Shown in pieces: positions 1-8,716 of a stretch of 64,000 nucleotides of DNA. The notes beneath the pieces are model-generated. The model was not told where the DNA came from. It did no database searches and worked only from the letters and a program-made list of their open reading frames with translations. The position numbers and the translations under genes are program-made. How positions within the stretch are numbered: position 1 is the stretch's first letter; every line of letters starts with the position of its first letter. The DNA comes from an uncultured Eubacterium sp. (GTDB taxonomy: Bacteria; Bacillota; Clostridia; Lachnospirales; Lachnospiraceae), in assembly GCA_947642745.1 (NCBI GenBank), contig CANRTU010000008.1, positions 18,502-82,501 on the forward strand. Direction: 5' to 3'.

Positions 1-285
1 CAATACCTGATCCATCATGCGCTTTCCCCTGCGTTCGTAGAAAGAAAGCCTGTGACCGTTATTCTCTCTGCCCTGACGGACATGCGGCTGTCTGCGGCTG
101 GTATTCTTTCTGCCCTGACAATCAGGCTGTCTGCGGCTGGTATTTTCTCTGCCCTGACAGACATCCGGATAAAAATATCCGCCGCCTGTATCCCTGTCAT
201 TATTCTGTCTTTTCGCATATACAGACACCCCTGCCAGCAAACCGGTTATAACAGCTATTACAACGCCCTTTTTTCTGCCTTTCAT
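1..285 (-). CDS. Partial membrane-anchored or secreted protein with short tandem repeats (3' end beyond window)
   Basis: This reading frame starts at an ATG at 285 and stays open to the left edge, so only the first 95 codons are visible. The N-terminus is basic (MKGRKKG), followed by a hydrophobic stretch of about 16 residues (VVIAVITGLLAGVSVYA), as expected for a signal peptide or N-terminal anchor. Residues about 40-80 are very polar and repeat the pattern QGR(E/K)NTSRRQP about 2.5 times; this comes from a DNA direct repeat with a 38-39 bp period. The visible end (SFYERRGKRMMDQVL) looks like the start of a folded domain but I cannot assign a family. A shorter frame at 15-218 on the same strand covers the same DNA and also reads the repeats, but has no signal sequence. 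I prefer the 285 frame because it combines an open end with a membrane segment. Confidence 0.5.
   Translation of the reverse strand, partial: MKGRKKGVVIAVITGLLAGVSVYAKRQNNDRDTGGGYFYPDVCQGRENTSRRQPDCQGRKNTSRRQPHVRQGRENNGHRLSFYERRGKRMMDQVL
57..163. repeat. Direct repeat of about 38 bp, 2.5 copies, inside the left-edge gene
   Basis: Two near-identical segments (about 84-119 and 122-157) with a partial third copy (about 60-80) share the core GCGGCTGGTATT followed by CTGCCCTGAC. The period of 38-39 bp keeps the minus-strand frame open and encodes the polar linker of the partial protein. Confidence 0.75.
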
Positions 286-908
286 CCGTATTCATCACTT
301 TCTTTCATATGATATCCTGTTATTTGTGCGCCTATTGTTACCGGAAACATGCGTTTTGCCTGATTTGCGGCATGGCTTCGCCATACATACTCACAAAAGG
401 CCGCCAGTTGTGCCGCTTTGCGCCATGCTTTCATAACAGACTTCTTCCACAGGATCACTATTTCTGTGAAATGATCTGCTCTTTTTGTCCTATTCCCACC
501 GGTTCATGTGCCCATGCTTCACAAACCGTCTGAAATAATCCTGTCTGTGCTGTCTTTATACAGTCAGCCGGAAGACTGCCTGTCCTGTGGCTTTCGCCTG
601 CCTGTGCAGGTGTTCCGTGCCTTTTACATAATTCCTGAAACTGGAACGGAAACAGGATGAGCGCATCCTGTCTGTATCACCACACAGATTTACATCCCGC
701 CAGCCCGGAGTCTGTCTGAAAAACATTGCCGTGATCCTCATTCCCCGCTTTGTGCCCTAAAGGGCATGATATAACCTGAAGGGCATGATTTTCACTGATG
801 CTCATGATTTTCACTGATGCTCATGATTTTCACTGATGCTCATATAATTTTCACTGATGCGCATCATATACACGAACGAAATAAATTTTTCAAAAACGCT
901 CCTGTGCA
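286..908. other. Gene-free spacer with repeat debris
   Basis: No convincing gene is seen in 286-737. From about 738 there is a decayed internal piece of the M1 element (TTTGTGCCCTAAAGGGCATGAT, broken here as TTTGTGCC and CTAAAGGGCATGAT), which continues directly into the 19-bp tandem array at 784-860. Confidence 0.6.
784..860. repeat. 19-bp tandem repeat, three perfect units plus one degenerate
   Basis: The unit CATGATTTTCACTGATGCT is repeated exactly at 784-802, 803-821 and 822-840, then once imperfectly at 841-860. The array begins at the end of an M1-element fragment and lies about 50 bp downstream of the XRE regulator stop. No reading frame of interest crosses it. Confidence 0.9.
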
Positions 909-1247
909 TCATGCTTCACTCATAATTTCAGCCACGGACTTCATAATTTTTGTATACATCATATAACTGTCCGCATCTTTTTTTGACTTTGACGTATCCC
1001 ACATGCCGGACAGCCCGGCTTCCGTCGGCTGGAGAATGCCCCAGAGCAGTTCATCCGCCTTTACTTCCAGCGCCTGACAGATTCCGGCAAATGTATCCAG
1101 ACTCATCACTCTGGTTCCCCGCTCAATATGTCCCAGAAAGGACATGCTGATCCCGCATTTCTGCGCCAGCGTTCCCTGGGACCAGCCTTTCGCTTTTCTT
1201 ACCTGACGGATTCTTTGCCCGATTTTGTTATAATCCGTTTTCCCCAT
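909..1247 (-). CDS. XRE-family helix-turn-helix transcriptional regulator
   Basis: This is a 112-residue cytoplasmic DNA-binding protein. Residues about 5-65 form a Cro/C1-type helix-turn-helix: IGQRIRQVRKAKGWSQGTLA, then CGISMSFLGHIERG and an ICQALEV helix typical of the family. The C-terminal 45 residues are polar, with no recognisable sensor domain. The ATG at 1247 is chosen because AGGTG lies six bases upstream; a GTG at 1256 would add three residues. A 25-bp dyad at 1384-1408 lies in the upstream region, so autoregulation is plausible. The target genes are unknown. The gene stands alone among repeats, without phage or restriction-modification genes nearby. Confidence 0.85.
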   Translation of the reverse strand: MGKTDYNKIGQRIRQVRKAKGWSQGTLAQKCGISMSFLGHIERGTRVMSLDTFAGICQALEVKADELLWGILQPTEAGLSGMWDTSKSKKDADSYMMYTKIMKSVAEIMSEA

Positions 1248-1383
1248 ATCCCACACCTGCCTTCCGGCCCGTACAAAAAACTGCTACTTTCCACTGACAG
1301 ATCCATACCATTGTGTATCCTGCGTCCGGTATCATGTATCCGTTATGGGAAACTGCCAGCTTTTAAACTATATTTCATTTCAG

Positions 1384-1408
1384 ATAACATTTTATACAGA
1401 AATGTTAT
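1384..1408. promoter_or_regulatory. Dyad upstream of the XRE gene (operator candidate, copy 1)
   Basis: This is a perfect inverted repeat with 9-bp arms (ATAACATTT and AAATGTTAT) around a 7-bp centre. On the minus strand the centre reads CTGTATAAA, which supplies a possible -10 element for the XRE gene about 140 bp downstream. A closely related dyad occurs at 1681-1705. Two similar dyads near a lone regulator suggest its binding sites; this is inference. Confidence 0.5.
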
Positions 1409-1423
1409 GTATCACGTCTGAAG

Positions 1424-1494
1424 TCACCTCCGCAGGGCGATCCTTCCGTAGGGTTATTATTTTACAGGACGCTCTTTCCTATAAGATAAAAAAA
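1424..1494 (+). repeat. Family A palindrome-chain repeat, copy 1 (partial)
   Basis: This shares with the other copies the blocks GGCGATCC, an inverted repeat built on a CTATAAG-type arm around CGCTCTTTC, and a closing AAGATAAAAAAA run. The upstream GC-rich palindromes are missing or degraded. It sits directly against the terminator hairpin at 1495-1533. Confidence 0.7.
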
Positions 1495-1533
1495 GACGGA
1501 TTACAGACCACCACCGGTTATCTGTAATCCGTC
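1488..1533 (-). terminator. Intrinsic terminator hairpin for minus-strand transcription
   Basis: A perfect 12-bp stem, GACGGATTACAG (1495-1506) and CTGTAATCCGTC (1522-1533), has a 15-base loop. Read on the minus strand, the stem is followed by a run of seven Ts. The nearest upstream minus-strand gene (M50 protease) ends at 2347, about 800 bp away. Confidence 0.8.
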
Positions 1534-1680
1534 TGAAAGCAGGCATTCCCAATCAGATATATTTATATTTTGTATATTTTATATAAAGTTATGTTCTTTC
1601 TGGCATAATGTTTTGGCTATTTATTCTGATTTTTATCTTGCAGTTGCAAAAAGAAGAAAAATAGTATAAAATACTTTCAG

Positions 1681-1705
1681 ACAACATTTCTGTATAAATT
1701 GTTGT
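1681..1705. promoter_or_regulatory. Dyad related to that upstream of the XRE gene (copy 2)
   Basis: The arms are ACAACA and TGTTGT, and the centre TTTCTGTATAAA is identical to the minus-strand reading of copy 1 at 1384-1408. The identical centre in opposite orientation makes chance similarity unlikely. No gene on the plus strand begins nearby. Confidence 0.45.
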
Positions 1706-2231
1706 ATAAAAGCATTCTATTTTTCAGGAACTTATTTTAATTTCTTTCTTAAATCCGTTTTTTTCATCTGCAGAATTTCCAGAAATGGTTCCATTGCCTA
1801 ATCCGGAGCTGCAATCCGCACCCATAACAGTAAACTTCTAAAACAGATGCTGTATTTCCGATTAAAAACAGCGGAATCAAAATCCCCCCCCCCGTATGAT
1901 ACAAACTCATCTGTTCCTGGAAATAAATTTCCTGATATTTCACTGTGTCATGATACCGTGGTCAAAAGGTTATTCGTAAAACTATTGTACTATTTGTCAG
2001 TAAATTGTGTGCATATTTACAATATTTCACATCATTATTTGATCAAATCTGATAAGCAATTTTGCCTCAATTAAAACAATTTTAGTTTCATCCGGCTTTT
2101 GACCCGTCATCATAACATTGTGATATTTCAGGCTTTCACAATGCGAACGAAAACTCCCATATAACAACAGATAAAAATGTGATCCTGCTGGTGTGGCTGT
2201 GAAAGAAGTTTCCCGGGATTCTTTCAGAAAC

Positions 2232-2288
2232 TATCATGCCCTTCAGGGTATATCATGCCCTTCAGGGTATATCATGCCCTTCAGGGTA
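2232..2288. repeat. Three perfect 19-bp units derived from the M1 element core
   Basis: TATCATGCCCTTCAGGGTA is repeated exactly at 2232-2250, 2251-2269 and 2270-2288. Each unit contains the imperfect palindrome CCCTTCAGGG that forms the inside of the M1 MITE-like copies. The DNA just to the right (GCGTGTGTTTAAGACACG) may be a degraded M1 end. Confidence 0.9.
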
Positions 2289-2346
2289 CAATGCGTGTGT
2301 TTAAGACACGTTCTAAAGCGCCTGCCGCATCATTTTGTTGAATAAA

Positions 2347-3510
2347 TCAAATATCATTTATTACATTTTTACACGATTTGTTATAAATGTTTTCAGCAAG
2401 CGCTATCAGTTCCCGTTCTGAGCCGGCTTCGGCGGGATATGGATACACTGCCGCGTTTTTTTCAAACAATGTCCTGATCTGTTCCGCTTTTGCGGTATCC
2501 TTCTGCCCCAGCAGGGCATATGTGTATGCAGTCCGCAGTATGGGCAGATAATTTTTCATCGTCTTCATTAACCGGACCTGATCCCTGGTCATCATGCCCT
2601 CCAAAACTTCCTGACGGTTTTGTCCGGTCAGTTCCACATACATGCGGTCGCAGATCATCAGATGCCGGTGGAGGCTTACAATCCCGCTGTCAATCTTTAA
2701 AAGGCGCTCCATCAGCTGATCCGCCCCGGCAAACCGCATCCCATCCATCAGACGTCCGGCGGCAAGCACCCCCTGCACCGCCACCATACTGTTTTTCATA
2801 TCTTCATCTGACGGCACGGCAAACCATTCATCCGGCATATCCTTCAAACGGACGCCGTCCGTAATCAGGCTGTTCACTTTCATCTGCATCCAGAAGCCAT
2901 ACTGCGCTTTACGGCTGCGGCTCAGTGACAAAGCGTTGTATCCGTCATTATCCACCATTCCCATATGCATCGGGATACCGTTGAGGGCCGCAAACATAAA
3001 TCCGGTCAGCGCAAAAATCTGTGCCGCCAGTGCCGGAAACGATCCCTTTTCACAAACAAAGTAAAACGCTGTGGCTGCCATCCCCGCAGCCGCATTCATT
3101 ACCGGCCCGCCAAAATTATACAACATGACCGGAATCGTGCCATTTTTAAAATCCGGCGGCGCCATCAGACACTGTCCGCCGGTACCCGCAAGCGAAAATC
3201 TGCGAAATTCCAGCTTACCATGTTCTTTGATCCACATAAAACTGAATATACGAAAGGAACAGAACCGGTATCCTGTTAACATGCCGGCGGCCATATGGCC
3301 CGCTTCATGAATCACAACCTGTATAAGCACCGACAGATACAGCGCCAGAATCAGGAACGCCAGTATAAACAGACGCTCAGACAAAGATTTTCCTTTACCG
3401 GTTTCCATCAGATACCATCCTGCCGCAAACCCGCAGACGCCGCCAGCCGCCAGAAAGCCCGCTTTGACAGGCAGACTCTGCCATACATTTTTCCGCTTTT
3501 TCTGATTCAT
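2347..3510 (-). CDS. M50-type membrane metalloprotease homologue
   Basis: This 387-residue integral membrane protein has a zinc-protease motif HEAGH at residues 68-72 inside a hydrophobic helix (YLSVLIQVVIHEAGH), as in the site-2 protease (M50) family. N-terminal helices lie at about 15-35 and 45-70, with further hydrophobic segments around 130-190. A conserved-looking DNDGYNAL around residue 190 fits the second metal-ligand region of M50 enzymes. The last 150 residues are soluble and helical. M50 enzymes cleave substrates within the membrane; the substrate here is unknown. GGGAGG precedes the ATG. It follows the dUTPase gene by 93 bp on the same strand and may share its transcript. Confidence 0.8.
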   Translation of the reverse strand: MNQKKRKNVWQSLPVKAGFLAAGGVCGFAAGWYLMETGKGKSLSERLFILAFLILALYLSVLIQVVIHEAGHMAAGMLTGYRFCSFRIFSFMWIKEHGKLEFRRFSLAGTGGQCLMAPPDFKNGTIPVMLYNFGGPVMNAAAGMAATAFYFVCEKGSFPALAAQIFALTGFMFAALNGIPMHMGMVDNDGYNALSLSRSRKAQYGFWMQMKVNSLITDGVRLKDMPDEWFAVPSDEDMKNSMVAVQGVLAAGRLMDGMRFAGADQLMERLLKIDSGIVSLHRHLMICDRMYVELTGQNRQEVLEGMMTRDQVRLMKTMKNYLPILRTAYTYALLGQKDTAKAEQIRTLFEKNAAVYPYPAEAGSERELIALAENIYNKSCKNVINDI

Positions 3511-3603
3511 TCATTTCCTCCCGATGATCCGGCAGCCGGCACAAACAGACCCATGATGTCAGCTGTCCCGGATCTTTTGGATATCTGCATACCGTTTTTA
3601 TCC

Positions 3604-4095
3604 TTATTGTCTGCCCGTACTTCCAAACCCGCCCCGGTCCTGGTTTTCCAGCTGCTGTACTTCTTCAAATACGAGCCGGGGCTGATGTCTTTGAATCCGG
3701 AACTGGCAGATCCGGTCGTTGACCTGTATATGGGTATCACGGACAGCCAGTACCGGCATACGCCAGATATCATTGTCCCCGCAATATGTCTCATCAATGA
3801 CGCCCATATGATTTGTCTGTATAATTCCAAAACTTTTATAGGCAGAGCTTCTTGGCACCAGAACTGCCTCATAGCCTGCCGGCAGCTGGATGGATACGCC
3901 CAGACTGATCAGGCGGAACTCCCCTTTTTTCAGCTGTACATCCTCTGCGCTGCGCAGATCAACCCAGTCGCTTTTACCATCAATATAGGCAAGACGCTGT
4001 ATTTCTTCTGAATGATACTTCACCCGGATGACTTCTTTTTGATTATTCCCCGGTTCATTTACCCGGTTATCCCCCGGACCGGCATACCGCTCCAT
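3604..4095 (-). CDS. dut: dUTP diphosphatase (trimeric type)
   Basis: This 163-residue enzyme hydrolyses dUTP to dUMP and pyrophosphate, keeping uracil out of DNA. All five dUTPase motifs are visible in order: motif 1 near LPAGYEAVLVPRSSAYKSFG, the substrate motif GVIDETYCGDND, then NDRICQFRI, and the C-terminal GGFGSTG arm that closes over the nucleotide. GGAGG lies upstream of the ATG. The N-terminal about 25 residues before VKYHSEE are unlike the family and may be a dispensable extension. It lies 99 bp downstream of the parC-like gene, giving a plausible DNA-maintenance run of parE, parC, dut and the M50 gene. A different-frame ORF at 3507-3872 is a shadow. Confidence 0.92.
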   Translation of the reverse strand: MERYAGPGDNRVNEPGNNQKEVIRVKYHSEEIQRLAYIDGKSDWVDLRSAEDVQLKKGEFRLISLGVSIQLPAGYEAVLVPRSSAYKSFGIIQTNHMGVIDETYCGDNDIWRMPVLAVRDTHIQVNDRICQFRIQRHQPRLVFEEVQQLENQDRGGFGSTGRQ

Positions 4096-4194
4096 GTTTT
4101 TCCTCCATTTCTGTTTCGCAAACCCCCGGAAAAATCCCGGTTACAGTTCTCCTGGCTAAGTCATTTTATCCCTTATAACCTGCCGGATATTTTC

Positions 4195-6447
4195 CTACCG
4201 CTTTACACCTTTCGTATCACGGCTGCCTGTGCGCAGCCTGTTTAACACAACCTCATTTTCTCCAGAATATGCGATGATATCCCCACAGTTTCCGTCAAAG
4301 AGATACATATTCGTAAGCCGGTCCGCCGGCGCCAGCCGTATGCCCCGCACGCCTATGGCAGTCTTTTTCTTCTCAGGTACGGATGCGGCTTCAATCCGCA
4401 AAAACATTCCTTTTTCTGACTGCATGACCAGGCTCCCGCTGTCTGTTTCCTTTAACTCCTGTATAAAAATAACTTCATCTTCTTCCTGCAGCTTTGTGGA
4501 CGCCGTAGTACGTTTCGATACGTCAAATTCACTGCCCGCCACGACTTTTATCATACCGGATGCAGTGCCAAACAACAGTTTTTTGTCCATAATGGCGCCC
4601 AGTACCGCCAGATAAACCATCTCTTCCCTGCTGCTGTCATAATTACTGACATTGTCAACAGGCTGGCCTTTGTCCCGGAATTTTCCGTAAGGCAGATCCA
4701 GCACTTTCATCATATGCAGCTGGCCTTTATTTGTAAAAATGCAGATACGGTCTGTATTTTTGCAGGGCAGAATCATCCTGTTTTCACTGTCCGCGGCTTC
4801 CTTATTGCGTTCATAGACCGCTACATCAATCGTTCTGGCATAACCAAACCGGTCCATCAGAAAGACGACTTCTTTTTCCTCAATCTGTTTTTCCACATAG
4901 ACGGCTTCCTCCAGATTGGCCAGTTCCGTACGTCTTGGCAGGGCGTATGCTTTTTTAAAAGCAGTCAGTTCTTTGATAATGACTTTTGCCATGGTGTCAC
5001 GATTTGAAAGAATATCTTCGTACAATGCGATATTTTTCAGCGTGGCATCGTGTTCTTTTAACAGTGCCTCAATTTCCAGCCCGATAAGCCGGTAGAGGCG
5101 CATTTCCAGAATCGCTGTTGCCTGGCGTTCCGTAAAATGAAGCCTGGCAGCCAGCTTTTTAGAACTTTCCTTACGGAATTTAATGTTTTTTGTCTCTCCC
5201 TGCATCAGGCATTTCTTTGCGTCTTTTATATTCCTGCTGCCTCTTAAAATCTCAATAATCAGGTCGATCACGTCGCAGGCTTCGATCAGCCCTTCCTGGA
5301 TTTCTTTCTTTTCCAGCTCCTTTGCCAGCAGCGTATTATATTTGCGGGTAGCCAGTTCATACTGAAACTCCACATGGTGACGGATCAACGGTATGATACC
5401 CATGGTCTCCGGCCTGCCGTTTGCCACTGCCAGCATATTGACGCCAAAAGTATCTTCCAGTTTTGTCTTTTTATATAGAAGGTTGCACAGATTATCCATA
5501 TCTGCGCCTTTGCGCAGCTCCAGCACAATACGGATTCCTTCTTTGGAAGACTGGTTGGAAATGTCCACAATATCGCTGGTCTTTTTCGTCTCCACCAGCG
5601 TATAGACATCATTCAGAAATTTCCCAATACCGGCGCCGATCATCGTATAAGGAATTTCCGTAATCACAAGACGGTCTTTGCCGCCTTTTCCCTTTTCTAC
5701 TTCCACCCTGCCCCGCAGCCTGATCTTTCCCATGCCGGTAGAATAGATTGCGTGCAGTTCCTTCTGGCTGGTCACGATACCGCCGGTAGGAAAGTCCGGC
5801 CCTTTGATATATTTCATCATCTCTGCGGTGTTCATATCCGGATGTTTCATATAGGCAATAACCCCGTCGATCACCTCGCCAAAATTGTGGGGCGGAATAC
5901 TGGTGACCATGCCTACGGCAATGCCTTCTGCGCCGTTAATCAGTATATTTGGCACTTTCACCGGCAGCACCAGCGGTTCTTTTTCCGTCTCGTCAAAATT
6001 CGGGATAAAGTCCACCACATCTTTATCCAGATCCGCCAGATATGCCTCCTGCGTAATTTTTTTCAGCCGTGCTTCCGTATAACGCATGGCGGCGGCGCCG
6101 TCTCCTTCAATGGAGCCAAAATTTCCATGGCCGTCCACCAGCGGCAGGCCCTTCTTAAAGTCCTGGGCCAGAACCACCAGCGCTTCATAAATAGAGCTGT
6201 CGCCGTGGGGATGATATTTACCCATCGTATCGCCCACAATACGGGCGCACTTGCGGTACGGCCGGTCATAACGTATCCCCAGCTCGTACATGTCATACAG
6301 CGTCCGGCGCTGCACCGGTTTTAATCCGTCCCGCACATCCGGCAGCGCCCTTGCGATAATAACGCTCATGGCATAATCAATATAAGACTTTTGCATAATC
6401 TCGGAGTATTCCGTCCGGATCAGGCGCTCTTGTGTCTCTGTCTGCAT
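4195..6447 (-). CDS. parC: Type II topoisomerase subunit A, topoisomerase IV-like
   Basis: The 750-residue product is the DNA-cleaving subunit of a type II topoisomerase. The breakage-reunion domain is clear from residue 20: SYIDYAMSVIIARALPDVRDG, then GKYHPHGDSSIYE in the quinolone-resistance region, and the catalytic tyrosine in AAAMRYTEARL (Y123). The C-terminal beta-propeller follows from about 500, but I see no GyrA box (QRRGGKG-like), so decatenating topoisomerase IV activity is more likely than negative supercoiling. The residue after SIY is Glu, as in ParC. The start is the second ATG of MKGNCMQTET, because AAAGGAA precedes it; the first ATG (6462) lies upstream of that site. It pairs with the parE-like gene 264 bp upstream. 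Calling it a second gyrase remains possible. Confidence 0.88.
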   Translation of the reverse strand: MQTETQERLIRTEYSEIMQKSYIDYAMSVIIARALPDVRDGLKPVQRRTLYDMYELGIRYDRPYRKCARIVGDTMGKYHPHGDSSIYEALVVLAQDFKKGLPLVDGHGNFGSIEGDGAAAMRYTEARLKKITQEAYLADLDKDVVDFIPNFDETEKEPLVLPVKVPNILINGAEGIAVGMVTSIPPHNFGEVIDGVIAYMKHPDMNTAEMMKYIKGPDFPTGGIVTSQKELHAIYSTGMGKIRLRGRVEVEKGKGGKDRLVITEIPYTMIGAGIGKFLNDVYTLVETKKTSDIVDISNQSSKEGIRIVLELRKGADMDNLCNLLYKKTKLEDTFGVNMLAVANGRPETMGIIPLIRHHVEFQYELATRKYNTLLAKELEKKEIQEGLIEACDVIDLIIEILRGSRNIKDAKKCLMQGETKNIKFRKESSKKLAARLHFTERQATAILEMRLYRLIGLEIEALLKEHDATLKNIALYEDILSNRDTMAKVIIKELTAFKKAYALPRRTELANLEEAVYVEKQIEEKEVVFLMDRFGYARTIDVAVYERNKEAADSENRMILPCKNTDRICIFTNKGQLHMMKVLDLPYGKFRDKGQPVDNVSNYDSSREEMVYLAVLGAIMDKKLLFGTASGMIKVVAGSEFDVSKRTTASTKLQEEDEVIFIQELKETDSGSLVMQSEKGMFLRIEAASVPEKKKTAIGVRGIRLAPADRLTNMYLFDGNCGDIIAYSGENEVVLNRLRTGSRDTKGVKR

Positions 6448-6710
6448 ACAATTTCCTTTCATTTATATAAAACCAGACCATTCCGCTTTCCCCGGATACG
6501 CCTGAAGAACATATCTTAAAACAATATCTGACAGGACGCCGGCGCACGGGTAATTTCTGCCCTGGTATATCATTCCCGGTAAGAAGATTGACTGGCAGGC
6601 AGTCTCTGGTCCGCCGGAGCATATCTTAAACATACTTTTCTTAAAAAAATACGGCATACAAGGCGTACAGGCCACGAAAAAAACGCTCTGGTCTGTAACA
6701 GTATCTGTAA

Positions 6711-8633
6711 TCAGATATCCAGCTCCGCATCCCTGGCATGTTCGTAAATGAACGCCCGCCTTGGAGGCACCGCGTTGCCCATCAGCATCTCGGTCACATC
6801 TGACGCCAGGCGGCCGTCTTCGATCTCTACTTTTTTTAACATCCTGGTCTGTGGATTCAGCGTTGTCTCCCAGAGCTGGTCCGCATCCATTTCTCCCAGT
6901 CCTTTGTACCGCTGTAGTGTAAAAGAGCCTTTGTGTCTTTTGCGGTATTTTTTCAAGGCCTCTTCGTCATAGAGGTATTCCTCTTCACCTTTTTTCGGCA
7001 TTGCCTTATATAACGGCGGCATGGCGATATAGACGTGCCCTTCAAAAATCAGTTCCGGCATAAACCGGTAAAACAGGGTCAGAAGGAGCGTGGAAATATG
7101 TGCCCCGTCCACATCCGCATCCGCCATAATAATTATTTTGTCATAACGCAGTCTGGATATGTCAAAGTCGTTGCCATAGCCTTCGGAAAAACCGCAGCCA
7201 AACGCATTGATCATTGTGCGGATTTCCGCATTGGCCAGCACTTTGTCAATGCTTGCCTTTTCCACATTTAAAATCTTGCCCCGGATAGGCATAATTGCCT
7301 GATACATCCGGTTTCTGGCCATTTTGGCGGAACCTCCCGCCGAATCTCCCTCCACGATAAAAATCTCGCACTTTTGAGCGTCCCTGGACTCACAATTCGC
7401 CAGTTTACCGTTGGAATCAAAAGAAAACTTCTGCTTTGTCAGCAGATTGGTCTTTGCCTTTTCTTCTGTTTTACGGATCTTTGCCGCTTTCTCCGCACAG
7501 CTGATCACGGCTTTCAATGCTTCCAGATTTTTATCAAAATAGAGCGTAATCTCGTCGCTGGTTATTTTGGATACCGATCTGGACGCATCCTGGTTGTCCA
7601 GTTTGGTTTTGGTCTGTCCTTCAAATCTGGGGTCCGGATGCTTGATGGACAATACCGCTGTCATGCCATTGCGCACATCCGTGCCGGTAAAATTCATATC
7701 CTTTTCTTTCAGAATGCCCAGCTCCCTGGCATACTGGTTGATGACGGTCGTAAACGTCGTCTTAAACCCGGTAATGTGGGTGCCGCCTTCCGCATTATAT
7801 ATATTGTTACAAAATCCCAGGATATTTTCGTGAAATTCATTTGTATACTGGAATGCGGCTTCCACCGTAATTCCATCCGCTTCTCCCTGGTAATATACCA
7901 CATCATGGAGCGTCTCGCTGTTCCTGTTTAACGCAAGGACAAATCCTTTCAGTCCTTCCGGTTCGTAAAACACGATATGTTCTGTCTCTTCGCCACGCCT
8001 GTCTTCGTAGATAATTGTCAGCGCCGGATTTAAATAAGCAGTTTCATGCATCCTGCTTTTCACTTCTTCTTCTTTAAAGCGGGTTTTTTCAAAAATCTCC
8101 GGATCTGGCAAAAAGTTAATTTTTGTTCCAGTCTTTTTCGTTTTGCCCAGTACCGGCAGCAGGCCTTCCTCCAGCTCCACCACCGGATTGCCCCGCTCAT
8201 AACGGTCATGGTGAATATATCCTTCCCTGCTGATCTTTACATCCATATATGTAGACAGCGCATTTACTACGGAAGAGCCCACGCCGTGAAGCCCTCCGCT
8301 GGTCTTATAGACCGTATCGTCAAATTTGCCTCCGGCATGCAGCGTGGAAAATACGATCCTGGCTGCGGATACGCCTTTCTGGTGCATGCCCACAGGAATT
8401 CCCCTGCCGTTATCCTCCACCGTGCAGGAGCCGTCCGCTTCCAGCGTCACATGGATCGTGTCACACGCTCCCGCCAGATGCTCATCCACCGCATTGTCCA
8501 CAATTTCATATATTAAATGGTTCAGGCCTTTTCCCGAAACACTGCCGATATACATGCCGGGCCTCTTTCGTACCGCTTCCAGGCCTTCCAGTATGGAGAT
8601 ACTGCCCTCGTCGTATACTGCTTTTTCCGCCAT
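6711..8633 (-). CDS. parE: Type II topoisomerase subunit B, topoisomerase IV-like
   Basis: This 640-residue ATPase subunit partners the ParC-like protein. A GHKL ATPase domain occupies the first 220 residues (EIVDNAVDEH, DNGRGIPVG, GGLHGVGSSVVNALS), followed by a transducer domain, a TOPRIM domain with EGDSAGG and the metal-binding IMADADVDGAHI, and a C-terminal tail ending NAVPPRRAFIYEHA. The length matches Gram-positive ParE and GyrB. GAGAGG precedes the ATG and a promoter is visible at 8687-8716. The two subunits probably form an A2B2 enzyme resolving linked chromosomes. Assignment as ParE rather than GyrB rests mainly on its partner lacking a GyrA box. Confidence 0.88.
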   Translation of the reverse strand: MAEKAVYDEGSISILEGLEAVRKRPGMYIGSVSGKGLNHLIYEIVDNAVDEHLAGACDTIHVTLEADGSCTVEDNGRGIPVGMHQKGVSAARIVFSTLHAGGKFDDTVYKTSGGLHGVGSSVVNALSTYMDVKISREGYIHHDRYERGNPVVELEEGLLPVLGKTKKTGTKINFLPDPEIFEKTRFKEEEVKSRMHETAYLNPALTIIYEDRRGEETEHIVFYEPEGLKGFVLALNRNSETLHDVVYYQGEADGITVEAAFQYTNEFHENILGFCNNIYNAEGGTHITGFKTTFTTVINQYARELGILKEKDMNFTGTDVRNGMTAVLSIKHPDPRFEGQTKTKLDNQDASRSVSKITSDEITLYFDKNLEALKAVISCAEKAAKIRKTEEKAKTNLLTKQKFSFDSNGKLANCESRDAQKCEIFIVEGDSAGGSAKMARNRMYQAIMPIRGKILNVEKASIDKVLANAEIRTMINAFGCGFSEGYGNDFDISRLRYDKIIIMADADVDGAHISTLLLTLFYRFMPELIFEGHVYIAMPPLYKAMPKKGEEEYLYDEEALKKYRKRHKGSFTLQRYKGLGEMDADQLWETTLNPQTRMLKKVEIEDGRLASDVTEMLMGNAVPPRRAFIYEHARDAELDI

Positions 8634-8686
8634 TTTTTCATCCTCTCTGCTGCTTCCGGTTTTTCGTTATCAGATTCCGCTGTAAT

Positions 8687-8716
8687 AGTATATCACATTT
8701 TTTGAAAAAGTGTAAA
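8687..8716 (-). promoter_or_regulatory. Sigma-A-type promoter for the parE-parC operon
   Basis: On the minus strand TTTACA (8711-8716) and TATACT (8687-8692) are separated by 18 bp, about 55 bp upstream of the parE start. The sequence CGAACATATATTCG at 8726-8739, ten bases upstream of the -35, differs by one base from a Gram-positive LexA box. Confidence 0.6.

Larger units (their letters stand above)
1534..2346. other. AT-rich spacer without genes
   Basis: No coding region is supported. The visible structure is the 25-bp dyad at 1681-1705 and the 19-bp tandem array at 2232-2288. Many runs of A and T and stops in all frames occur between 1540 and 2200. Confidence 0.6.

Noticed and set aside
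784..860. CRISPR array
   Set aside because: Units follow one another directly with no unique spacers; no cas genes are present. The same applies to the 10318 and 2232 arrays.
3507..3872. Minus-strand frame of 121 codons overlapping dUTPase
   Set aside because: Same DNA encodes the dUTPase motifs in another frame.
3295..4011. Plus-strand frame of 238 codons
   Set aside because: Antisense of the M50 and dUTPase genes; skewed composition.
4195..6447. Calling the topoisomerase A subunit gyrA
   Set aside because: The C-terminal domain lacks a recognisable GyrA box; topoisomerase IV is the more likely identity, though not proven.
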